Both the position numbers and the translations under genes were made by a program. 41,495 nt of DNA from Candidatus Firestoneibacteriota bacterium. GTDB lineage: Bacteria > Oederibacteriota > D2-FULL-39-29 > CAIOVX01. The notes below the pieces were generated by a model. That model ran no database searches. It saw only the letters and a list, made by a program, of their open reading frames with translations, and had not been told where the DNA came from. Where the stretch lies: contig CAIWRR010000064.1 in assembly GCA_903915125.1 (NCBI GenBank), positions 1-41,495 on the forward strand, in the 5' to 3' direction. Position 1 is the first letter of the stretch, and every line of letters starts with the position of its first letter. Positions 25,218 through 34,194 of this stretch are shown here, piece by piece.

Positions 25218-27767
25218 ATGAGACATGTAGCAATAAGATTGGTGTGTGTTTCCCTCCTTTTCACAATCAATGCGGCTTTCGGGCAAACGTTTCATCAAAT
25301 AGGTCTATCCGGCGGCGGCGCCACCTATTATCCGGCCATTTCCCCTGTAAATAAGAACTTAATGTTCGCGAGTTGTGATATGTCAGGTTTCTACAAGAGT
25401 CAGGATACCGGTATGACCTGGAATCTTGTTGATTTTCATCAGCTAAACAGCTGTAATCAATGCTACCCCGCTTTTGATCCGACTGACCAATCTAAAATCT
25501 ATAACGCATCTAAAGCTATTCTTAAAATCAGCAGCGACGCAGGAAGCACCTGGTCTACCGTGCGATCATACTCACCGGATAGCGCGATTTACAGGCTATA
25601 TGTCGACCCGTTTAGTCCGAGCGTAATCTACGCTGGGACAAACGCCGCAATTTATAAAAACAGCACGAAATGCACTGACATCACGGATTCGGCCCCAGCA
25701 GCCGGTTTCTACATATCCAATTCGGGATCAAAGTACGAGTATGCGGCAACAGCAAAAAACATCTGGCGCTCAGGCAACGACGGCGCAAACTGGGCAGTTA
25801 AAAGTCCGGCAGGCCCATCCGGTTTGAACAGTTTCTGCGGCGGGAGCAATGGCGTTACCACGAGACTGTACTGCACGGGAACCGACGGAAAGGTTTATGT
25901 TTCCGTTACTAACGGCGATAACTGGGCTGCCGCTTCCACTTCGGGCATTCCACTGACAGACAGGGGGTATCTATATTCGGTCGTTTGCGCTGAAACCAAT
26001 CCCGATGTTGCCTACGCAATGGTCAACAATGCCGCGGTTTCCTGGGATCTGAATATTTATAAGACTTCAGACGGAGGGAACAGCTGGACCAATGTTTTTA
26101 TTGCTAATCCTTTTGCCTGGCAATCAAGTCCTCCGGCAGATCCGCCGGGAGACAACGTTACGCTCGGCTGGCAGGCATATGATGAGCCGGGATGGAACAG
26201 CACTTTTACCTACGGCTTTTATGCCTGCAGGACTGATCCAAATTATGTGATTGGAGCCGGCGGAGGAGAGGTTTACCTTACAACCGACGGAGGCGCCACC
26301 TGGAACGGAGTCTATGTTAAATACGCCGATACCGGAACGCGCGGCAAGCACAAAAAATGGCAGAGCAACGGGCTGAATGTAACAACAGTCTGGAATTATT
26401 ACATACATCCGGCGGACTCGACGAAACACTATATTTGCTATACCGATATAGGACTGGCGCAGAGCAATGACAGCGGTCTGACCTGGTTCTCTTCTTGGAC
26501 CGGAACTCCTTTTCCCAACACTTTCTACGATCTGGCTTTTGATCCCAATTCACCCGGCACAATATATGGCGCTGGTTCTGCGGATCACGACATACCTACC
26601 GGCTGGGGGCAATCACAGGACACGCCGGATTATCCGGGCGGTCCGGTCATTAGCGCAGATTACGGCAAGACCTGGGCGGCAATGAGTTTTTCAGGCTTGA
26701 CGACGAAGATCTGGTCTCAGGGAACCTATCCCTATCCCTGCACAGGTATAGCGGTGGATACCGCGGGGACAGCCCTTTATATAACTCAATACGGCGATGG
26801 AGTTTATAAGTCCGTAAAGAGCGGCGGAGTTTGGGGCGCCTGGACCAAATTAAATGTTCCTGCCATAAACAATAACAATCACTTCTACAAAATTAAAGTT
26901 CACAAAGACGGGACAATCTTTGCCGGGTTGGTTGGGAGGATCACTTATAGCGGAGGAACGTGGGGTTCCGGCAGCTGGCAGACTCCTGATGCCGGAGCTG
27001 TTTATGTGTCCAAGGACGGCGGCACCACATGGAGTAATATCGCTCAGAATGTTTATTTGGGAGGTCCTTTGTACAATACAAGGCTTTTCGAGGCGGATCC
27101 GGAGAACAGCAATATTGTTTATCTCTGCGCGGCTGCATCGCGGAACGGCTCTGATTACGGCGTGTACAAAACCGTTAATGGCGGAGTTTCCTGGAGCAAG
27201 TTCACTTTTACCGGCACATATAATCAAACCTATGGAATGGCAACGCCGGAAACCGTCAGCATTGACCCGTCTAATACTGCGGTGCTCTACTTATCCTCAA
27301 ATGATAACAGCCTTTGGAAGAGCCCTGACGGAGGCATTACCTGGTCAGCGGTTTCTTTCCCGTTTCTTCCAATTGATAATGTAAGAGTCGATTCGGCAAA
27401 TGACTCCATATATATATGCTCCTATGGCTGCGGGGTTTGGACAAGCTCGCAGGGCGTTACGTTGCCGCCTCCGACAGGCGGGACTACAACTATAAACTCT
27501 GTGGTTTTTCCCAATCCCTGCAATCTTTCAGAGGGCAAGAGCGTTAAGATTGCGTCTATTTCTCTCCAGCCGACTGCACTCGAGATTTATAATAGCAGCG
27601 GCGCGCTTGTCAGGCGGCTGACGGTGTTCTCACAGGACGCGAATGGATTTTTTGTTGTTTGGGACGGGAAGAACAGCAATGGAGATATGGTCGCGCGTGG
27701 AATTTACCTCTATTCCATAATGTCGCCTGCAGGCAAAAAGACAGGAAAGATTGGTATAATTAAGTGA
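25218..27767 (+). CDS. secreted BNR/GH74-like beta-propeller protein with C-terminal FlgD-Ig-like domain
   Basis: signal peptide; repeated S.DGG.TW motifs (KTSDGGNSWTN, LTTDGGATWNG, VSKDGGTTWSN, KSPDGGITWSA); C-term VVFPNPCN...VWDGKNSNGDMVARGIYLYSI. Confidence 0.85.
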   Translation: MRHVAIRLVCVSLLFTINAAFGQTFHQIGLSGGGATYYPAISPVNKNLMFASCDMSGFYKSQDTGMTWNLVDFHQLNSCNQCYPAFDPTDQSKIYNASKAILKISSDAGSTWSTVRSYSPDSAIYRLYVDPFSPSVIYAGTNAAIYKNSTKCTDITDSAPAAGFYISNSGSKYEYAATAKNIWRSGNDGANWAVKSPAGPSGLNSFCGGSNGVTTRLYCTGTDGKVYVSVTNGDNWAAASTSGIPLTDRGYLYSVVCAETNPDVAYAMVNNAAVSWDLNIYKTSDGGNSWTNVFIANPFAWQSSPPADPPGDNVTLGWQAYDEPGWNSTFTYGFYACRTDPNYVIGAGGGEVYLTTDGGATWNGVYVKYADTGTRGKHKKWQSNGLNVTTVWNYYIHPADSTKHYICYTDIGLAQSNDSGLTWFSSWTGTPFPNTFYDLAFDPNSPGTIYGAGSADHDIPTGWGQSQDTPDYPGGPVISADYGKTWAAMSFSGLTTKIWSQGTYPYPCTGIAVDTAGTALYITQYGDGVYKSVKSGGVWGAWTKLNVPAINNNNHFYKIKVHKDGTIFAGLVGRITYSGGTWGSGSWQTPDAGAVYVSKDGGTTWSNIAQNVYLGGPLYNTRLFEADPENSNIVYLCAAASRNGSDYGVYKTVNGGVSWSKFTFTGTYNQTYGMATPETVSIDPSNTAVLYLSSNDNSLWKSPDGGITWSAVSFPFLPIDNVRVDSANDSIYICSYGCGVWTSSQGVTLPPPTGGTTTINSVVFPNPCNLSEGKSVKIASISLQPTALEIYNSSGALVRRLTVFSQDANGFFVVWDGKNSNGDMVARGIYLYSIMSPAGKKTGKIGIIK

Positions 27768-27854
27768 TTATCGGTGAAGAAATATTCCAAAGAAAAATGC
27801 TTTTATGATAAAATGTTAAAGAGGTTAAATCCTGTTATATTTAAGGGAGGAGGC

Positions 27855-28388
27855 ATGAAAATGGGCTGCTTTATGTTTAGCGCGGTATTCTGGGGCGTAA
27901 TAGTAGTAGTAATCGGACTCTCAATAATTTCAAATGCATTTGGCATAAAAATACCAATCATGAAGATCATGCTTGGTTTGCTCTTTGTTTACATGGGGAT
28001 GTCTATGCTTACGAGCGGATTTGGCTGCAAGGCAAAGTGCAAATCCTTTATGAGCGACCTAAAGGTTGATCCGTCTGATGCCAAAGAAGGCGAGTACTCG
28101 GTAATCTTCGGAAAGGGAGAGGTGGATTTAACCGCGCTTTTGCCAAAACAAAACGGGGAAGCGGTTAAAGTAAAGACCATCTTTGGAGAGAGTCATATTA
28201 AAATTGATCCGTTGAAACCTTTTAGGATAAAAATAAAAGCAGTCTTTGCAGGCGCGAGCACGCCCGACGGGAATGTTGTTTCGTTCGGGGAGTATACCTA
28301 TAATACCGAAGCTGCGAAGAATTCAGAAAATGTTATCAGCGTTGAAGTGAGCACGGTATTTGGCGGAGTAAAGATAACCGATAAGTGA
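27855..28388 (+). CDS. membrane protein with LiaF-like C-terminal domain (ATG 27855 after GGAGGAGG; track from 27774)
   Basis: TM N-terminus, C-terminal VIFGKGEVDLTAL...VKTIFGESHIKID...VSTVFGGVKI repetitive beta pattern. Confidence 0.65.
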   Translation: MKMGCFMFSAVFWGVIVVVIGLSIISNAFGIKIPIMKIMLGLLFVYMGMSMLTSGFGCKAKCKSFMSDLKVDPSDAKEGEYSVIFGKGEVDLTALLPKQNGEAVKVKTIFGESHIKIDPLKPFRIKIKAVFAGASTPDGNVVSFGEYTYNTEAAKNSENVISVEVSTVFGGVKITDK

Positions 28389-28413
28389 TTTGTTTCCGTG
28401 TGTCTAAAGGATT

Positions 28414-29304
28414 ATGAAAAAAGTTTTCTTGCTGCTGCTTTTAATAACGGCGTCTCTGGCCGCCGGGAAAATTAAGGTAATCACGAGTATATTTCCTGTT
28501 TATGACCTTTCAAGGCAGGTCGGCGGAGAGCTTTGTGATGTATCGATGTTGATACCTCCCGGCATAGAAGCGCATTCCTATGAACCTACTCCTAAGCAAA
28601 TAGCCGGGCTGGGAAAATGCGACCTATTGATTTATACCAATCCATATATGGAACCATGGATAGCGAAGGCAGCGCGGGGTGCAGGGGTTAAATCCGAAGA
28701 TCTGGTAAATTCCTGCGAGAATGTTGCTCTGCTGAGCGGAACAAATGATGAAGAAGCTGATCATCATGGCCATGGTGGAAAGGACCCTCACGCCTGGCTT
28801 GATATAGAGAATGCCGCGAAGATGACGGAAACCATTGCGTCGGCATTTGAAAGAAAGGATCCTGCGAACGCATTGCAGTACCGCCGCAACGCTAAGCTCT
28901 ATATAAAAGCGCTTCTCGATTTTGACTCTGCAGCGAAGAAATCAATCTCGGGTTTTAGGAAGAAGAAATTCTATTTCGCCGGGCATTTTGCCTATGGCTA
29001 TTTCGTAAACCGCTATGGGTTGAGCTACACTTCACCTTTTAAGGGCTTTTCTCCGGACGCAGAACCTACGCCTAAAGCTCTCGCGAAGATGTCTGAGCAG
29101 ATAAAAAAGGACGGTACAACCATTATTTACAGGGAAGAGCTGCTTTCTTCGAGGCTCGCGGACGCTCTTGCTTCCGAAGGCGGGTTGACTGTGCTTGAAC
29201 TCTCAGCCGCGCACAATGTTTCCAAGAAAGAACTGGAAAAGGGCGTAACTTTTCTGTCCATACTTAGCAATAATCTGAACAATCTTGAACGGGGGCTAAA
29301 GTGA
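28414..29304 (+). CDS. znuA: metal (zinc) ABC transporter substrate-binding protein
   Basis: ITSIFPVYDLSRQVGG, His-rich DHHGHGGKDPHAWLDIENA. Confidence 0.92.
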   Translation: MKKVFLLLLLITASLAAGKIKVITSIFPVYDLSRQVGGELCDVSMLIPPGIEAHSYEPTPKQIAGLGKCDLLIYTNPYMEPWIAKAARGAGVKSEDLVNSCENVALLSGTNDEEADHHGHGGKDPHAWLDIENAAKMTETIASAFERKDPANALQYRRNAKLYIKALLDFDSAAKKSISGFRKKKFYFAGHFAYGYFVNRYGLSYTSPFKGFSPDAEPTPKALAKMSEQIKKDGTTIIYREELLSSRLADALASEGGLTVLELSAAHNVSKKELEKGVTFLSILSNNLNNLERGLK

Positions 29305-30083
29305 GCGTTGTCGAATTCAAGAAGGTCACATATATCGCTTCAGGGAAAGCTGTCCTGGACAACATAAGTTTTACTGTTTCTCAAGGAAACTTTGTCGGTA
29401 TTGTAGGCCAGAATGGCAGCGGAAAGACTACCCTCATCAAGACTCTCCTGGGCTTGTTGGAAAAATCTTCCGGAGAGGTGAAACTATTCGGAGAAAACCC
29501 GGCGCGTTTCAGAGACTGGAAAAAAGTCGGCTACATACCGCAAAAAGTCATGACAGGCGAGAACAGATTCCCATTGACTGCGTCCGAAGCAGTGGGTCTG
29601 GGGCTGCTTTCAGGGATGAAAAGCCCGAAATCGATAGACTCCGCGGATAGAGCTAAAGTTAAAGCAACTCTGGAAACACTAAATATTACCGGAATAGCGG
29701 ACAAACTTGTAGGGAGCCTCTCGGGAGGGCAGCAGCAGCGCGTTATGCTGGCCAGAGCCCTTGTGAATGACCCTGAACTTCTGGTTCTTGATGAACCGAC
29801 CGCCGCGCTTGATGTCTCGGCCGGAGAAGCCTTTATGAAACTGATCAGAGACCTCAACGAAATGCGCAAAGTTACGGTTCTGTTGGTTACCCATGATATA
29901 GCTAACATCGGTAAATACGCCGATAAGATGCTTTATATTGACAACAAAATGGTTTTTTTCGGCACCTTCGGGGATTTCTGCGTCTCACCGGATGCGGCGC
30001 TCTATTTTGGAAAGTACGCGCAGCATATTATCTGTCACAGGCATGACCATGAAAGGGCGGAAGGAGTTGCGCGCGATGTTTGA
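29301..30083 (+). CDS. znuC: metal ABC transporter ATP-binding protein
   Basis: GQNGSGKTTLIK Walker A, LSGGQQQRVMLARAL signature, LLVLDEPTAALD Walker B. Confidence 0.94.
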   Translation: MSVVEFKKVTYIASGKAVLDNISFTVSQGNFVGIVGQNGSGKTTLIKTLLGLLEKSSGEVKLFGENPARFRDWKKVGYIPQKVMTGENRFPLTASEAVGLGLLSGMKSPKSIDSADRAKVKATLETLNITGIADKLVGSLSGGQQQRVMLARALVNDPELLVLDEPTAALDVSAGEAFMKLIRDLNEMRKVTVLLVTHDIANIGKYADKMLYIDNKMVFFGTFGDFCVSPDAALYFGKYAQHIICHRHDHERAEGVARDV

Positions 30084-30882
30084 GGCTTTACACTACTCTT
30101 TTATACAGAAGGCGCTGCTTGCGGGCGGATTTATTTCGGTGCTCTGCGCCGTCCTTGGGGTATTTCTGGTCTTAAAAAAATTCTCGCTTATAGGCGACGG
30201 GCTCTCGCACGTGACTTTTTTCTCCATAGCCCTCGGACTCTTCTTTAAAACCTCGCCGTTGTATGTGTCTGTGCCCGTAGTTGCCGTCTCTTCACTCGGT
30301 ATCTTAAAACTTACCGAGAAAGGGAAAGTTTTCGGCGACACGGCAATTGGCATTGTTTCTTCATTGGGTATTGCAGGAGGCGTGATAATTGCCAGCCTTT
30401 CCGGAGGGTTCAATCTGGACTTGATGAGCTACCTTTTCGGAAGTATCCTGACAATACAATGGGCAGAAGTAGTCCTTTCGGTGGCACTTTCTGCGCTTGT
30501 CATAGCCCTGGTAATCTTTTATTATCACGACCTGGTGGCGGCTACTTTTGACGAAGAATCAGCAAAAGTTATGGGAATAAACACAGGGCGGGTAAATAAG
30601 GTGCTGGTGCTCCTGACTTCGCTTACAGTAGTTCTTTCGATGCGCATAGTCGGGATTATGCTGGTTTCGAGTTTTCTGATAATCCCGGCGGCTTCAGCCC
30701 TTCAGCTCGGTCTCAGCTTCAGGTCAACCATACTGGCCTCCGCTGCGTTCGGTTTTGTTTCCGTCATAAGCGGGATATTCATTTCCTACGCAGCTGACAT
30801 TCCGGCCGGCGCTTCAATAGTAATGGTGAGCTTCCTGCTATTCTGCGCTGCTTTTGGTTTAAGGAAGGTTACCGGGAGATGA
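30076..30882 (+). CDS. znuB: metal ABC transporter permease (ATG 30076; track ORF from 29938)
   Basis: KKFSLIGDGLSHVTFFSIALG, MRIVGIMLVSSFLIIPAASA. Confidence 0.93.
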   Translation: MFEALHYSFIQKALLAGGFISVLCAVLGVFLVLKKFSLIGDGLSHVTFFSIALGLFFKTSPLYVSVPVVAVSSLGILKLTEKGKVFGDTAIGIVSSLGIAGGVIIASLSGGFNLDLMSYLFGSILTIQWAEVVLSVALSALVIALVIFYYHDLVAATFDEESAKVMGINTGRVNKVLVLLTSLTVVLSMRIVGIMLVSSFLIIPAASALQLGLSFRSTILASAAFGFVSVISGIFISYAADIPAGASIVMVSFLLFCAAFGLRKVTGR

Positions 30883-32102
30883 TAGAAAAAACAGAAGCCC
30901 TTGAGCGCCTCCTGCAGGTTGGCATAGCGCTTTCCAGCATGGAAAATCTTGACAGCCTGCTGGACCTGATACTGATGGAAGCGCAGGGAATTATGAGCTG
31001 CGACGGCGCTTCCATATTTCTTGTGGAAAATAACAAGCTAATATTCAAAGCTATGCGCTCAGGCACGTATTTTAAAATGTGGGGAGAGGAAAAAACAAGA
31101 GCAATATTTAAAACTTTTGAAATGCCGCTGACAAAAAACAGCATCGCCGGTTATGTGGCCTTAACGGCAACCGCTCTTAATATCTCTGATGTGTCGCGTA
31201 TACCGGCGGGCGAGCAGTACAGGTACGACCACACTTTGGACGAGCGATACGGGTATAAGACCGTTTCTTTACTGGTTATGCCGATTAAGAACAAGCAGAA
31301 TGAGGTTGTAGGCGTACTGGAAATGATAAATGCAGTTGAAAATGGGAAGGTCACGCAATTCAGCAGCGTAGATACGGAGATAGCGGAATCATTTTCTTCA
31401 CAGGCCGGAGTCGCGATACAAAATACCAGCCTGACCGAACAGCTAAGGGAAGCAAATTATGACACCATTTTCAGGCTTTCGGTCGCCGCGGAATATAAAG
31501 ATAAGGAAACCTCAAACCATATTAAAAGAGTAAGTTTCTATGCAAGGTTGATAGCCGACAGGCTCAGATATTGCTCGGAAGACTGCAAGCTCATCTTTTG
31601 GGCCGCGCCGATGCATGATATCGGGAAGCTCGGAATACCCGATGCAATACTCCAGAAGCCTGGGCCGCTTAGTCCCGAAGAACGCAAGAAAATTGAGAAG
31701 CATTGTGTAATAGGCGCGAAAGTGCTAAAAGATTCAAAGGTCCCCGTGATCCTTAAATCCAAGGTTGTAGCTTTGACCCATCATGAGAAATACGACGGCA
31801 CCGGATATCCTTTAAAGTTGAAAGGCAATGAGATACCGGTCGAAGGCAGGCTGGTAGCTATAGCGGATGTTTTCGATGCGCTGACAAGCAAGCGTGTTTA
31901 CAAAGCACAGCTTCCTGAAGATCAGGCTTTAAAAATCATGAAGGAAGGCAGAGGCACTCATTTTGACCCTGAAATGCTTGATTGTTTTTTTGACAGTATT
32001 GATGATGTCAGCGAAATCAGGAGTAGGTATGAGGATAAGGCTGAAGATATTGACAGACTGAAAGAAGTTGAGAATGAAGATCTTAAAGAATTGCTTAAGT
32101 AA
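30879..32102 (+). CDS. GAF domain + HD-GYP domain protein
   Basis: GAF-like N-terminal half; HDIGKLGIPDAIL and HHEKYDGTGYPLKLKGNEIPVEGRLVAIADVFDAL. Confidence 0.93.
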   Translation: MIEKTEALERLLQVGIALSSMENLDSLLDLILMEAQGIMSCDGASIFLVENNKLIFKAMRSGTYFKMWGEEKTRAIFKTFEMPLTKNSIAGYVALTATALNISDVSRIPAGEQYRYDHTLDERYGYKTVSLLVMPIKNKQNEVVGVLEMINAVENGKVTQFSSVDTEIAESFSSQAGVAIQNTSLTEQLREANYDTIFRLSVAAEYKDKETSNHIKRVSFYARLIADRLRYCSEDCKLIFWAAPMHDIGKLGIPDAILQKPGPLSPEERKKIEKHCVIGAKVLKDSKVPVILKSKVVALTHHEKYDGTGYPLKLKGNEIPVEGRLVAIADVFDALTSKRVYKAQLPEDQALKIMKEGRGTHFDPEMLDCFFDSIDDVSEIRSRYEDKAEDIDRLKEVENEDLKELLK

Positions 32103-32123
32103 TTCAGGTGCACGGAGGTTTTT

Positions 32124-33080
32124 GTGGAAACTATAGTAACCGGAGGCGCGGGATTTATTGGCAGCTGTCTCATTGCGAAGCTTAATTCCGAAGGTATCAA
32201 CGATATAATTGTTGTCGACCGAATAGGCAAGTCGGACAGTTGGAAAAACCTGTCCGGAAAGAAAATAAACGACTATCTGGATATTGACGTCCTTCCGGAA
32301 TACTTGAAAAGGAAAAAGCCGGGGCTTATTCTTCACATGGGGGCCTGCTCTGCAACAACTGAGACGGATACCTCCTATCTTATGGAGAACAACTACAGGT
32401 ATACCCGCATGCTCGCCGAATATTCCGCGGCAAATAAAGTGCATTTCCTGTATGCGTCTTCCGGCGCGACTTATGGCGACGGTGCCTTTGGCTACAGCGA
32501 TGCGAACGAGGTTTCAAAAAAGCTGGCGCCGCTCAACGCATACGGCTATTCAAAACAGCTCTTTGACTTGTTTGCTATACGAACCGGACTTGACAGAAAG
32601 ATTACCGGTTTCAAGTTTTTCAATGTGTTTGGCCCGAATGAATATCACAAAGGCGATATGCGCAGTGTCATAGCAAAGGCCTTCCCCTCGATACTTGCGG
32701 GAGAGAAGATGAAACTTTTCAAGTCTTACCTGAAAGATTACAAAGACGGCGAACAGAAAAGGGATTTTGTCTATATAAAAGACGCCGTTGAGATGGTTTG
32801 GTATTTTGTTGAGCATCCGGAGAAAAAAGGAATCTTCAATATAGGGACAGGAAAGGCGCGAAGCTGGAATGATCTCGCAACGGCGATGTTTACGGCTGCC
32901 GGAAGAAAACAGCAGATAGAATACATTGCGATGCCTGAAAGTCTGCGCGATAAGTACCAGTATTTTACGCAAGCCGACGTTTCGAAGCTGCAAAAGAGCG
33001 GCTGCGCTCATAAATGCATGGAGCTTGAAGAATCTGTGAAAGATTATGCTTCGTACCTTGCTGCCGGCAGGTATATCTGA
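32124..33080 (+). CDS. hldD: ADP-L-glycero-D-manno-heptose-6-epimerase
   Basis: VTGGAGFIGS, HMGACSATTETD, FKFFNVFGPNEYHKGDMRSV. Confidence 0.92.
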   Translation: METIVTGGAGFIGSCLIAKLNSEGINDIIVVDRIGKSDSWKNLSGKKINDYLDIDVLPEYLKRKKPGLILHMGACSATTETDTSYLMENNYRYTRMLAEYSAANKVHFLYASSGATYGDGAFGYSDANEVSKKLAPLNAYGYSKQLFDLFAIRTGLDRKITGFKFFNVFGPNEYHKGDMRSVIAKAFPSILAGEKMKLFKSYLKDYKDGEQKRDFVYIKDAVEMVWYFVEHPEKKGIFNIGTGKARSWNDLATAMFTAAGRKQQIEYIAMPESLRDKYQYFTQADVSKLQKSGCAHKCMELEESVKDYASYLAAGRYI

Positions 33081-33112
33081 AGGGCGTGAAATCAGCGATT
33101 AACGGAGGGTAA

Positions 33113-34153
33113 TTGGCTAAATATTTTATTTCGGGGGGGGCGGGATTTCTGGGAATAAATCTTATCCGCTGCCTATTGGATAAAGGTGAAGATGTCGTTT
33201 CTTACGATGTTCTGCCTTTCGATTACCCTGATGCAAAGGACCGGATCACACACATAGTCGGGGACATCAGGGATGCAGGCCTTACTGAGAGGGCAATGCG
33301 GGGCTGCGATATAGCCGTGCATACTGCTGCCGCGCTTCCGCTTTACAGCAGCCGTGATATCTTGACCACCGATGTTGACGGCACGAAGAATATGCTCAGC
33401 GGAGCTTTTACAAACGGCATCAAACGGTTTGTGCACATATCTTCAACCGCAGTCTACGGTATTCCCGACCATCATCCTCTGCTCGAAAACGACAGGCTTG
33501 AAGGCGTGGGCCCCTACGGGAAAGCCAAGATACTTGCCGAAGAACTCTGTCTTGAATACAGAAAGAAAGGGATGTGTGTTCCCATAATCCGGCCTAAATC
33601 TTTCGTCGGACCTGAACGCCTTGGGGTTTTTGCGCTCTTTTATGACTGGGCTAAAGACGGGCGCGGTTTTCCCATGATAGGGAGCGGAAATAACCGCTAC
33701 CAGCTTCTTGATGTGGAAGATCTTTGCTCCGCCATCTGCCTGGCTGCAACCAAAGAAGAAATCATAGCAAACGATACCTATAACATCGGGGCTAAAGTCT
33801 TTACAACTATGAAGGAAGATTACCAGGCGGTTTTGGATAAAGCGGGGTTTGGAAAGAAGATTAAGGGTTTTCCTGCCTGGCCGCTAATAGCCGCGCTTCG
33901 AGTCCTGGAATTCTTCAAACTCTCTCCGCTCTATAAATGGGTATACGAAACTGCTTCCAAGGATTCTTTTGTTTCAATAGAGAAAGCCGAAAAGAAACTC
34001 GGGTATGCTCCAAAATTCTCAAACAAAGACGCCCTTCTAAGGAACTATGAATGGTATCTTGCCAACCTAAAGAGTTTTGAAGGAAAGAAGGGGGTCTCGC
34101 ACCGCTCGCCATGGAAACAAGGAATTCTCGGATTTGTGAAACTGCTCTTTTAG
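33113..34153 (+). CDS. NAD-dependent epimerase/dehydratase
   Basis: ISGGAGFLGINLIRCL Rossmann motif, YGKAKILAEE active-site YxxxK. Confidence 0.92.
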   Translation: MAKYFISGGAGFLGINLIRCLLDKGEDVVSYDVLPFDYPDAKDRITHIVGDIRDAGLTERAMRGCDIAVHTAAALPLYSSRDILTTDVDGTKNMLSGAFTNGIKRFVHISSTAVYGIPDHHPLLENDRLEGVGPYGKAKILAEELCLEYRKKGMCVPIIRPKSFVGPERLGVFALFYDWAKDGRGFPMIGSGNNRYQLLDVEDLCSAICLAATKEEIIANDTYNIGAKVFTTMKEDYQAVLDKAGFGKKIKGFPAWPLIAALRVLEFFKLSPLYKWVYETASKDSFVSIEKAEKKLGYAPKFSNKDALLRNYEWYLANLKSFEGKKGVSHRSPWKQGILGFVKLLF

Positions 34154-34194
34154 TTTATAAATCGGCTCCGCGCTAAAATAAAGGAAAAATATAT

